A stretch of DNA of 64,000 nt. Origin: Puniceicoccales bacterium Verruco_01 (GTDB taxonomy: Bacteria; Verrucomicrobiota; Verrucomicrobiia; Opitutales; Oceanipulchritudinaceae). The notes below the pieces were generated by a model. The model was not told where the DNA came from, searched no databases, and saw only the letters and a list, made by a program, of their open reading frames with translations. Shown piece by piece: positions 9,114 through 20,243 of this stretch (positions are counted from its first letter, which is position 1; every line of letters starts with the position of its first letter). Made by a program: the position numbers and the translations under genes. Where the stretch lies: positions 1 through 64,000 of the forward strand of contig LVBV01000016.1 of the NCBI GenBank assembly GCA_001604565.1, given 5' to 3'.

Positions 9114-10586
9114 ATGGACACGATCAAGCACGGCAGTGTGGAATACAAAAAGACGGAGGCGGGCTTTTTCGAGCAGCGCGGCCTCAAGCGGTACGCGGGC
9201 ATCTGGAGCCTTTGGGCCCTCGGTGTTGGCGCGGTCATTTCGGGAGACTTCTTCGGCTGGAACTTCGGCATGGCAACGGGTGGATTCGGCGGCCTTCTCG
9301 TCGCAACGCTCATTGTCACGGCGATGTATCTGGGTCTCTGTTTCAGTATCGCGGAGATGACCGCGGCCCTTCCCCACGCGGGCGGCGCATATTCGTTCGC
9401 GCGCTCGTCGATGGGCCCCTGGGGTGGCTTCATCACCGGCATGGCCGAGAATATGGAGTACGTCCTGACGCCCGCGGTCATCGTGGTGGGCATCGGTAGC
9501 TACCTCGGCGCCATCTTCGGCACGCCCGCGTGGGCGGAACCGCTCTGGTGGCTCGGCTGCTACGCGCTTTTTGTCGGCCTGAACATCTGGGGCGTTGAGA
9601 TCTCCTTCAAGTTCACGGTCATCATCACACTCGTTTCGCTCGCGATCCTCACGGTTTTCTTCGCCGGGGCGATTCCGCTCTTCGACCCCGCCCTTCTCTT
9701 CAACATTCCGGCGGGCGAAAGCGGCAGCACCTTCCTTCCGGGCGGCGCCAAGGGCATCCTGATCTGCATGCCCTTCGCCATCTGGTTCTTCCTGGCCATC
9801 GAACAGCTTCCGCTGGCGGCTGAGGAAGCCAGCCAGCCCGCCAAGGATCTGCCCAAGGGCATCGTGATGGGTATTTCAACCCTCATTCTCTTCGCCTTCG
9901 GAGTCCTCTTCCTCAACACCGGCATCGGCGGCGGCGCGCTGGCGATGGGCAGCGCGGGCGAGCCCCTCTTCGACGGCTTCAAGGTCATCTTCGGCGAGGG
10001 CATCGGCAGCACGCTTCTGGCGTTCTTCGCGGTGGCGGGCCTCGTGGCCAGCTTCCACGCCATCATCTACGCCTACGGGCGCCAGGTGTTCTCCCTTTCC
10101 CGCGCGGGCTACTTCCCGGAGTGGCTCTCGCTCACGCACAAGAAGTTCAAGACCCCGCACGTGGCCCTCATCAGCGGCGCGGTACTCGGTTACGTCGTGG
10201 CCCTCGTCATCAAGTACATGGGTGCGGGCAGCTCGGTGCCGGTCGGCGCGGTGCTCCTCAACATGGCGGTCTTCGGCGCGGTGATTTCCTACTGCCTGCA
10301 GATGGCCAGCTACCTGATCCTCAAGTTCAAACACGGCAACATCGAGCGCCCGTATGTGAGCCCGTTGGGCGTCGTCGGCGCCTTCGTGGCCCTCATCGTC
10401 GCGGCGGTGACCCTCGTCAGCCTCTTCGTCGTGGACCCGATCTACCAGAAGGTGGTGATCGGCGCGGCGGTGTGGTACCTGCTCGGCATCGCCTACTTCG
10501 CCTTCGTGGGCCGCAAGCAGCTCAAGCTCTCGCCCGAGGAGCAGTTCGCCCTCTCGCAGGAGAAAGCGGTTTCCTCATCCAAATAA
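9114..10586 (+). CDS. eat: Ethanolamine permease, APC superfamily
   Basis: This 490-residue inner-membrane transporter of the amino acid-polyamine-organocation superfamily probably imports ethanolamine. About 12 hydrophobic segments can be seen. The N-terminus (WALGVGAVISGDFFGWNFG, near residue 35) matches the conserved first helix of ethanolamine permeases of the Eat type, and APC motifs around AEMTAALPHAGGAYSFAR follow. Substrate assignment rests on this and on eutB and eutC directly downstream. The ATG at 9114 was chosen because the longer frame would add an unrelated N-terminus. No clear Shine-Dalgarno sequence precedes it. Confidence 0.85.
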   Translation: MDTIKHGSVEYKKTEAGFFEQRGLKRYAGIWSLWALGVGAVISGDFFGWNFGMATGGFGGLLVATLIVTAMYLGLCFSIAEMTAALPHAGGAYSFARSSMGPWGGFITGMAENMEYVLTPAVIVVGIGSYLGAIFGTPAWAEPLWWLGCYALFVGLNIWGVEISFKFTVIITLVSLAILTVFFAGAIPLFDPALLFNIPAGESGSTFLPGGAKGILICMPFAIWFFLAIEQLPLAAEEASQPAKDLPKGIVMGISTLILFAFGVLFLNTGIGGGALAMGSAGEPLFDGFKVIFGEGIGSTLLAFFAVAGLVASFHAIIYAYGRQVFSLSRAGYFPEWLSLTHKKFKTPHVALISGAVLGYVVALVIKYMGAGSSVPVGAVLLNMAVFGAVISYCLQMASYLILKFKHGNIERPYVSPLGVVGAFVALIVAAVTLVSLFVVDPIYQKVVIGAAVWYLLGIAYFAFVGRKQLKLSPEEQFALSQEKAVSSSK

Positions 10587-10604
10587 GTCCTCCGTAACAT
10601 CATT

Positions 10605-10646
10605 GGTGTCCGGGGTTCCGTTCCCAAGTTCGGGACCCCGGGCACC
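10605..10646 (+). other. Intercistronic hairpin between the permease gene and eutB
   Basis: A 15-bp stem (GGTGTCCGGGGTTCC with GGGACCCCGGGCACC) forms entirely from Watson-Crick pairs plus two G-U pairs around a 12-nt loop. No U run follows, so full termination is unlikely. It may stabilise or separate the permease and lyase messages, or act as a site for antitermination. Confidence 0.55.
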
Positions 10647-10694
10647 CCACGGTGTCCGGATCCGGAACAATCCCCTTCATTCAGGCGCAGAACC

Positions 10695-12092
10695 ATGAGT
10701 TATTCGGCACGTATCGAGGGAACCATTCACACCTTCGCGTCACTGCGCGAGTTGATGGCCAAGGCCACGCCGCTGCGTTCGGGCGACTGCCTCGCGGGCC
10801 TTGCGGCGGCAAGCGGCGAGGAGCGCGTCGCGGCGCAGATGTGCCTGGCGGACGTGCCTCTGGCGAGGTTCCTCGAAGAACAGCTCATCCCCTACGAGGA
10901 GGACGAGGTGACGCGTCTGATCGTTGACACGCATGACAAGGATGCCTTCGCGCCGGTGTCCGAGATGACGGTCGGCATGTTTCGCGACTGGCTTTTGTCC
11001 GACGCAGCGGACGGCGCGGTGCTGAAGAAGATCGCCCCCGGGATCACCCCGGAGATGGCGGCGGCGGTGAGCAAGCTCATGCGACTTCAGGATTTGATCT
11101 ACGTGGCGAGCAAGTGCCGGGTCGTCGTGGGCTTTCGCGACACGATCGGCCTTCCCGGCACCCTCGCGGTGCGCATCCAGCCGAACCATCCGACCGACGA
11201 CGCGCGCGGCATCGCGGCCAGCACCCTCGACGGCCTCTTTTACGGCTCGGGCGACGCGGTGATCGGCATCAATCCGGCGACGGACAATCTGAAGAACGTG
11301 TGTGTCCTTCTCGACATGCTCGACAACCTCCGCCAGCGCTACGACATCCCGACACAGTCCTGCGTCCTGACGCACGTGACGACCACGATCCAGGCGATCG
11401 AAAAAGGCGCGCCCGTGGACCTCGTCTTCCAGTCCATCGCCGGGACGGAGGGCGCGAACAAGAGCTTCGGCATCAATCTCGCCATGCTGCGCGAAGGACG
11501 CGAGGCGGCGCTCTCCCTCAATCGAGGCACGGTGGGAAACAACGTCATGTATTTCGAGACCGGGCAGGGGAGCGCCCTCTCAGCCAACGCCCACCGGGGC
11601 GTGGACCAGCAGACCTGCGAGGCGCGCGCCTACGCGGTAGCGCGGGAGTTCAAGCCGCTCCTAGTCAACACGGTGGTCGGTTTCATCGGCCCCGAATACC
11701 TTTACGACGGCAAGCAGATCGCACGTGCGGGCCTTGAAGATCATTTCTGCGGCAAGCTCATGGGCGTTCCGATGGGTGTGGACGTCTGTTACACGAACCA
11801 CGCCGAGGCGGATCAGGACGACATGGATGCGCTTCTCACGCTCCTGTGCACCGCGGGCTGCAACTACATCATGGGCGTTCCCGGCGCGGACGACATCATG
11901 CTCAATTACCAGTCCACCTCCTACCACGACGCCCTCTACGCGCGGCGGCTCCTCGGCCTCAAACCGGCGCCGGAATTTGAGGCGTGGCTGGAAAAGAACG
12001 GCATTTGCGATTCCCGGGGCCGACTCAAACCCGTGTCGCCAAGAAACCCGATGCTCCACATGTCGCGCGAGCTGGAAAGGGCGGGGGTGTAA
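10695..12092 (+). CDS. eutB: Ethanolamine ammonia-lyase, large subunit
   Basis: EutB and EutC form the adenosylcobalamin-dependent enzyme that splits ethanolamine into acetaldehyde and ammonia. The 465-residue product has the family length (E. coli about 453). It shows the conserved substrate and cobalamin-facing segments, including YFETGQGSALSANAHRG, FIGPEYLYDGKQIARAGLED, MGVDVCYTNHAEADQDD and IMGVPGADDIMLNYQ. The start ATG at 10695 yields the normal N-terminus. The gene is followed after only 2 bases by eutC, so the subunits are probably translated together. No genes for shell proteins, EutA reactivase or EutE dehydrogenase are present nearby. Confidence 0.97.
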   Translation: MSYSARIEGTIHTFASLRELMAKATPLRSGDCLAGLAAASGEERVAAQMCLADVPLARFLEEQLIPYEEDEVTRLIVDTHDKDAFAPVSEMTVGMFRDWLLSDAADGAVLKKIAPGITPEMAAAVSKLMRLQDLIYVASKCRVVVGFRDTIGLPGTLAVRIQPNHPTDDARGIAASTLDGLFYGSGDAVIGINPATDNLKNVCVLLDMLDNLRQRYDIPTQSCVLTHVTTTIQAIEKGAPVDLVFQSIAGTEGANKSFGINLAMLREGREAALSLNRGTVGNNVMYFETGQGSALSANAHRGVDQQTCEARAYAVAREFKPLLVNTVVGFIGPEYLYDGKQIARAGLEDHFCGKLMGVPMGVDVCYTNHAEADQDDMDALLTLLCTAGCNYIMGVPGADDIMLNYQSTSYHDALYARRLLGLKPAPEFEAWLEKNGICDSRGRLKPVSPRNPMLHMSRELERAGV

Positions 12093-12094
12093 TC

Positions 12095-12904
12095 ATGGTG
12101 AGCAAAGGCGAAGTCATCCTGAAGAACGACGTCACGGTGCGCGACCCCTGGGCGGGCCTGCGCGCCTTCACGGACGCCCGCATCGCCCTTGGCCGCGCGG
12201 GTGTGGCGATTCCGGTGGGGGAGACGCTCTCCTTTCGCCTCTCGCACGCCCGGGCGCGCGACGCCGTTCACACGAAGTTCGACGCGGAGGGCGTGGCGGC
12301 GAAGATCGAGGGGCTCGGTCTTTCCACGATCCTTGTGGAAAGTGCGGCGGCGACGAGGGCCGAATACCTCACGCGCCCCGACCTTGGCCGCAAACTTTCC
12401 CGCCGTAGCGAGACGCTTCTTGAGGACCTCCATGCTGAGAGTTCCGACCTCGCGCTCGTCGTCGGCGACGGCCTTTCCTCGCGAGCGATTCACGAGAACG
12501 CGCTGTCTTTCCTTGAAGCCTTTCTTCCCCTCTGCCGGAAGGCGGGGCTCAAGCTCGGTCCGGTGTGCGTGGCCAGCCAGAGCCGCGTGGCTCTTGCGGA
12601 CGCCGTGTGCGAACGGATCCACGCCAAGGTCGTCGCGATCCTGATCGGCGAGCGCCCCGGCCTTTCCTCGCCGGACTCGATGGGTATCTACATGACCTAC
12701 GCGGCAAAGAGCGGCACAACGGACGAGGCGCGCAACTGCATCTCCAACATCCGGAGCGCCGGTTTTGCCCCATCCCTCGCGGCGGTGAAGCTCGCGTACC
12801 TGCTTTCTGAATCGCTCGTCCGCAAGCTCTCGGGCGTGAACCTCAAGGACAACCAGCCGGAGGGATACCTCCCGTTCTCGAACCTGACGGGCTATCTGGG
12901 TTAA
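12095..12904 (+). CDS. eutC: Ethanolamine ammonia-lyase, small subunit
   Basis: This is the light chain of the cobalamin-dependent lyase, contributing to B12 binding at the interface with EutB. The 269-residue protein carries the typical DPWAGLRAFTDARIALGRAG start and the LVVGDGLSSRAIHENA, LIGERPGLSSPDSMGIYMTY and CISNIRSAG segments. It is a little shorter than the E. coli chain (about 295), which has a longer N-terminal part. The ATG at 12095 lies 2 bases behind the eutB stop. The N-terminal extension used in some species to target EutC to microcompartments is reduced to some 15 residues, which fits the lack of shell genes here. Confidence 0.95.
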   Translation: MVSKGEVILKNDVTVRDPWAGLRAFTDARIALGRAGVAIPVGETLSFRLSHARARDAVHTKFDAEGVAAKIEGLGLSTILVESAAATRAEYLTRPDLGRKLSRRSETLLEDLHAESSDLALVVGDGLSSRAIHENALSFLEAFLPLCRKAGLKLGPVCVASQSRVALADAVCERIHAKVVAILIGERPGLSSPDSMGIYMTYAAKSGTTDEARNCISNIRSAGFAPSLAAVKLAYLLSESLVRKLSGVNLKDNQPEGYLPFSNLTGYLG

Positions 12905-12950
12905 CAGCTTCCGGTCCCTCAAGGGCCGGCACAACACAGTACAGCAGCAA

Positions 12951-12981
12951 AGCGGGGCGTCCTTCAGCGGGGCGCCCCGCT
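12951..12981. terminator. Probable shared terminator between eutC and the convergent fucosidase gene
   Basis: AGCGGGGCGT can pair with GCGCCCCGCT (10 bp with one G-U pair). The right arm is also part of a perfect 16-base palindrome, so two folds compete. It lies between two convergent genes and could serve both strands. T runs are weak on either side, so efficiency is uncertain. Confidence 0.45.
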
Positions 12982-13073
12982 CCGTTTCGGATCGGAGCGG
13001 GGGAGTATCCCGGCGAAAAAATCTGCCCGCCCCGGAATCGGGCGTCAACACCTTCACGGAGTTGCGCGGCACG

Positions 13074-15389
13074 CTATTTTCCGTTCCAGCGGATGGTTTC
13101 GCCCTTGTCGAGGGTCACCTTCTTCACCACATCCTTGTAGCGCAGGAGGTATTCGCCGCCGCGAAGACTCGTGACGGCGGCCTCCACAAGGCGCCCGTTC
13201 TTCCACGAGAGCGCCACCTCCGCCGCGCCGCGTGCGCAGAGGCCCGAGACGCTCCCTTCCGGCCACGCCGAGGGCAGGGCGGGGAGCAGCTCGATCTCGC
13301 CGCCGCCGCTCTGCATCAGCATCTCCGCGATGCCCGCCGCTCCGCCGAAGTTCCCGTCGATCTGGAAGGGCGGGTGCGCGTCGAAGAGGTTCGGGTAGGT
13401 GAGGTCCGGGGTGAGGAGGATTTTTAGGATGCCGTAGGCGTGGTCGCCCTCGTCAAGGTGCGCCCAGAGGTTGATGCGCCACGCCGTGGCCCAGCCCGTG
13501 GACTTGTCGCCACGGATTTCAAGCGACTTCTTCGCTGCGGCGGCGAGGTCTGGTGTGCCGCGAAGCGTAATATCGCGTCCCGGGAAAAGGCCGTACAAAT
13601 GCGAGACGTGGCGGTGGTGGATCTCCGGGACCTGCATGTCCCAGTCCTGTTGCCACTCCTGAAGCTGTCCGGCGCTCCCGATTTTGTTGGGCGTGAGCTT
13701 CGCGCGGGCGGCCTCCAGCTTTGTCTGGAATTCCTCGTCGCGGTCCAGAATCTTCGCCGCCTTGAGGGTGTTCGCGAAGAGGTCGCGCAGGATCTGCATG
13801 TCCATCGTCGGCCCGGCGCAGACGGCAACGCCATCGGGATGGATGTTTTCCGGCGAAATCGAGGGATTGGTGACGAGATAACCGCTCGAAGGATCGACCT
13901 GAAGCGTGTCCAAGAAGAACTCGCAGGCTCCTTTCATCAGGGGGTAGATTTCCTTGAGGGTTCGGCGGTCTCCGCTGAAATCATAGCGGTCCCAGAGGTG
14001 CAGGCAGAGCCACGCTCCGCCCGTCGGCCACATGCCCCAGAGCGCTCCGTCGATGGGTGCCGAGGCCCGCCAAAGGTCCGTATTGTGATGCGCCACCCAG
14101 CCGGAGGCCCCGTACATCTCCCTTGCCGTGCGCGCACCCGTCACCGAGAGCCCCTTCACCAGATCGACGAGCGGCTCCGCACATTCGGCGAGGTTCCCGC
14201 TCTCCACCGGCCAGTAGTTCATCTCGGTGTTGATGTTGATCGTGTACTTGCTCTGCCAGGGCGGGTTCATCGAATCGTTCCACAGACCCTGAAGCGTAGC
14301 GGCCTGTCCGCCGGGACGCGAGCAGCTGATCATGAGGTAGCGGGCGTACTGGTAGTAAAGCGTGGCCAGTTGCGGGTCGTTCCCCCTTGCGAAATTGGCG
14401 ATGCGCTCGTTCGTCGGCAGTTTGGCCGCCGGGCTGTTCCCAAGGTCGAGCTTCACGCGGTCAAAGAGGGCGCGGTAATCCTTTTCGTGAGCGGCGAGGA
14501 GTTCCTCGAAGGACTGCTTTTTCGCCTTGGAAATGCGCTTTTTCGCGATCTTCTCCGGATCAGCGCCCGTCGCGTCGTCAAAGTTCACAAAGCTCGTGGC
14601 GGCGGCGACGAGGATCGTCACCTCGTCGGCGTTGGCGACGCTGATCGTGCCGCCTTCCGCCTGCGTTTGGCCGCCCTTGGCCAGAATCTTCACCCGGGCC
14701 TGATAGCGGAGGGCGCCATTGATTCCGCCCGAGTCACCGCCGATGCCGTTCAGAATCAGCGTGTCGCCCCCCTCCTTAGAGAGGGCGGCGGTCATCGGGG
14801 TGTCCATGGAGGCGCTGAAGCTGACAGAGCCCGGCCTGTCCGCGGAAAGACGCATCGCGATCACCTGATCCGGCGCGCTGGCGAAGACCTCGCGCAAGTA
14901 ACGCACGCCGTCCGCATTGTATTGGACAGAGGCAACCGCGCTTTCAAGGTTCAGGCTCCGCTGGTAATCCGTCACCCTCGCCGCCGCCGGGAAAGTCAGG
15001 CGCAGGCTGCCCACCGTCTGGTAGGGCATCTGGCCGCGCGGTTTGGCGATCACTTTTTCGTCGATGAGGTCGGACGCTTCCTTGTAGCGGCCCGCGAAGA
15101 CGAGCCGCCGGACTTCCGGCAGGGCATCCTTCGCCGCCGGGTTCACCGGATCGTAGGGAGCGCCCGCCCAGAGCGTGCCCTCGTTCAGTTGCAGGCACTC
15201 CTTATCCACGCCGCCATAGATCATCACCCCGAGCTGCCCGTTGCCGACGGGCAGCGCCTCGGTCCACACGCTGGCGGGTTTGTTGTACCAAAGCAGGAGG
15301 GTCTCCTCCCCGTCGTCCCGGGGCGAGGCCCCCGCCAGCGGCAGGGAGACGGTGAGGGCGAGGGCGGAAAGGAGGACTCGGGCAAGCAT
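13074..15389 (-). CDS. Alpha-L-fucosidase, glycoside hydrolase family 95
   Basis: This exported 771-residue inverting alpha-1,2-L-fucosidase (or galactosidase, as some family members are) trims fucose from host or plant glycans such as xyloglucan or mucin. A signal peptide of about 22 residues is clear. The N-terminal beta domain begins LWYNKPASVWTEALPVGNG and has the family motif LQLNEGTLWAGAPYD. The (alpha/alpha)6 barrel carries NINTEMNYWP, whose Asn residues help activate the catalytic water in GH95, then NPSISPEN and HRHVSHLYGLFPG. The substrate within the family cannot be fixed by eye. It is the downstream partner of the GH27 gene, 18 bases apart, and the two are probably one transcript. 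Confidence 0.93.
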   Translation of the reverse strand: MLARVLLSALALTVSLPLAGASPRDDGEETLLLWYNKPASVWTEALPVGNGQLGVMIYGGVDKECLQLNEGTLWAGAPYDPVNPAAKDALPEVRRLVFAGRYKEASDLIDEKVIAKPRGQMPYQTVGSLRLTFPAAARVTDYQRSLNLESAVASVQYNADGVRYLREVFASAPDQVIAMRLSADRPGSVSFSASMDTPMTAALSKEGGDTLILNGIGGDSGGINGALRYQARVKILAKGGQTQAEGGTISVANADEVTILVAAATSFVNFDDATGADPEKIAKKRISKAKKQSFEELLAAHEKDYRALFDRVKLDLGNSPAAKLPTNERIANFARGNDPQLATLYYQYARYLMISCSRPGGQAATLQGLWNDSMNPPWQSKYTININTEMNYWPVESGNLAECAEPLVDLVKGLSVTGARTAREMYGASGWVAHHNTDLWRASAPIDGALWGMWPTGGAWLCLHLWDRYDFSGDRRTLKEIYPLMKGACEFFLDTLQVDPSSGYLVTNPSISPENIHPDGVAVCAGPTMDMQILRDLFANTLKAAKILDRDEEFQTKLEAARAKLTPNKIGSAGQLQEWQQDWDMQVPEIHHRHVSHLYGLFPGRDITLRGTPDLAAAAKKSLEIRGDKSTGWATAWRINLWAHLDEGDHAYGILKILLTPDLTYPNLFDAHPPFQIDGNFGGAAGIAEMLMQSGGGEIELLPALPSAWPEGSVSGLCARGAAEVALSWKNGRLVEAAVTSLRGGEYLLRYKDVVKKVTLDKGETIRWNGK

Positions 15390-15407
15390 GGATCGGAGGA
15401 TGGACGG

Positions 15408-16967
15408 TTATTTCGATTGCGGCAATTTCGTCAGCTTGAGGAGCCAGACGCCGTGGCCGGGAACGGTCCCGACGATCTCGTTATCGCAGTCCGGCAGGTC
15501 GGCATGCTTCCAGAGATCGCGGACGCCGTGGGGGCCGCCAAGTCCGATCGAGGGCAGCTTGTTGAAGAGAAAGGACTCCTCCACCGGGGAGCGGTTGAAG
15601 AAGGCGAGCGCGTGCGAGCCGTCCTCCAGAGGTTTGAGATACACGTCGATCGCCCCCACCGTGGCGACGCGGACGGCTTGTTGGCCGAGGGCGTCCTGAT
15701 CGATGGCGAGAACTTCGTCGTTGGTCAGCACCTCGTACGCCGTTTCATCGAGGTTTTCAAGGTCGCAGCCGATGAGGAGCGGGGCGGAAAGCATGCACCA
15801 GAGGGTGATGTGGCTGAACTGTTCCTCGCGCGAGAGGCGCGTCGGGTGCAGGGCGGGGCCCCAGCCGACACGGCCCACGACGAGCATGTCCGGGTCGTTC
15901 CAGTGTCCGGGGCCCGCAAAGGGCGCCCAGCGGTCCTGCGAGAAACCGATTTCCGAGACGCTCCAGCGCCAGGAATTGCCGTTCTTGGGCGGCTCGTTCT
16001 GCCAGGTGTCGCCGATGTCACTTGTCGTCCGCCAGCAGTTGGCGAGCTTGGCCCACTCCGCTCCGAGAGCGGGGTCGGCGGAATTGGAGAGGCTGTACAC
16101 GATGTCGCGCCCGCTCTCGCGCAGGGCCGCGGCCATTTCCGCCGCGTGGGGCACGTCGTTCGGGAACCAGTCGTACTTGAGGTAATCAATGCCCCACTGT
16201 GCCCACTGTTTCGCATCGACCTTCGCGAAGGACACGGGGCCGTGGTGGTATCCCTTGTAAACCGGGTCGGGCTTCGTCCACGCCCCGCTTTCATCCATCG
16301 CGTAGCTGCCGTTGAATCCGGCGTAGGAGGACACCCAGGGCGTCGAATAAATGCCCGTCTTGAGGCCCAGCGCGTGGATCTCGTCGCAGAGCTGTTTCAT
16401 GTCCGGGAACTTTTCGTTGCTCTGGAGGGGCGTCCCCGGCCCGGAGCGTTCGCCCTGCCAGGTGTCGTCGATGTTGATGTAGGTCCACCCGTGCTGGGCA
16501 AGTCCCGAAGCCACCATCGCTCTTGCGGAGCGGAGCACCTTGTCCTGACTGACGCTCTCGGCCCAGCAGTTCCAACTGTTCCAGCCCATCGGCGGCGTCA
16601 GGCAGATTTGTTCGCCGCACTTGATGGTGAACTTCTTTTCCGCCTCTCCCAGGGCGTTTTTCACGCGCAAAGTCACGGGATACTCTCCGGCCTTTGCGAT
16701 TTTCCCTGTGATATGGCCGGTTGCGGGGTCGAGGACGAGCCCTTCGGGCAGGGCGTCCGCCGCGTAGGTGACGGGCCGCGTTCCCGTCGCTGGGATCGAG
16801 TAGAGGAAGGGGCTGCCCGGGCGCACGCCGAAGACGGTCGGGCCGTTGATGCGCGGGGCCGAGGCAGCGGCTTCACGAACCGCAGCCGGCGCGGAGGCGG
16901 TTTCCGCCGACAGACCGGTGCAGGCGAGAATCGGGGTCAGGGACAGGCAGAGTCGAAGAAGGGACAT
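15408..16967 (-). CDS. Alpha-galactosidase, glycoside hydrolase family 27
   Basis: This exported 519-residue retaining alpha-galactosidase releases terminal alpha-galactose from galactomannans, oligosaccharides or glycoconjugates. A signal peptide (about 22 residues) precedes a putative Ig-like He_PIG domain at about residues 45-115 (SPFLYSIPATG to FTIKCG). The GH27 barrel follows with PPMGWNSWNCW, YINIDDTWQ, the nucleophile Asp266 in LKYDWF, and the acid/base Asp317 in WRTTSDI. The C-terminal beta domain ends in GVWLLKL. All key residues are present. It is the first gene of the GH27-GH95 pair and is preceded by a highly structured leader. Confidence 0.95.
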   Translation of the reverse strand: MSLLRLCLSLTPILACTGLSAETASAPAAVREAAASAPRINGPTVFGVRPGSPFLYSIPATGTRPVTYAADALPEGLVLDPATGHITGKIAKAGEYPVTLRVKNALGEAEKKFTIKCGEQICLTPPMGWNSWNCWAESVSQDKVLRSARAMVASGLAQHGWTYINIDDTWQGERSGPGTPLQSNEKFPDMKQLCDEIHALGLKTGIYSTPWVSSYAGFNGSYAMDESGAWTKPDPVYKGYHHGPVSFAKVDAKQWAQWGIDYLKYDWFPNDVPHAAEMAAALRESGRDIVYSLSNSADPALGAEWAKLANCWRTTSDIGDTWQNEPPKNGNSWRWSVSEIGFSQDRWAPFAGPGHWNDPDMLVVGRVGWGPALHPTRLSREEQFSHITLWCMLSAPLLIGCDLENLDETAYEVLTNDEVLAIDQDALGQQAVRVATVGAIDVYLKPLEDGSHALAFFNRSPVEESFLFNKLPSIGLGGPHGVRDLWKHADLPDCDNEIVGTVPGHGVWLLKLTKLPQSK

Positions 16968-17050
16968 GAGTCGGAATGTTGAGAATATGATTGTCTATTG
17001 GCCACCTTGAACAACTTTGATTTCTGCTGCGAACGAGCCTTGCGGCGTCT

Positions 17051-17105
17051 GGCTTCGTTTCGGAAGTTCGCCGTATTTCATCCAATACTGCTCACTTCCG
17101 AAGCC
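17051..17105 (-). promoter_or_regulatory. Structured leader or operator ahead of the GH27-GH95 pair
   Basis: TTCGGAAGT and ACTTCCGAA (9 bp, perfect) enclose a second perfect inverted repeat, GTATT/AATAC. The two are separated on both sides by 5-nt internal loops, and there is a 6-nt apical loop. Outer GGC/GCC bases can extend the stem. On the minus strand it lies 84 bases or more before the GH27 start, in the 194-base gap behind the upstream esterase gene. It has no T run, so it looks like a regulatory hairpin or a palindromic protein-binding site rather than a terminator. Confidence 0.45.
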
Positions 17106-17161
17106 TAGCCATCCATCCGCAAATTCTCGTTCTCGCGACGAAACCAGTTATTCGAGGTGGC

Positions 17162-20225
<3,064 letters not shown>

Positions 20226-20243
20226 GTCCAACGTAATTCGGGG

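Noticed and set aside
13440-16982. Plus-strand open frame of about 1180 codons over GH95 and GH27
   Set aside because: It is antisense to two well-supported glycoside hydrolases, has no recognisable domain and has the skewed composition expected of a shadow frame.
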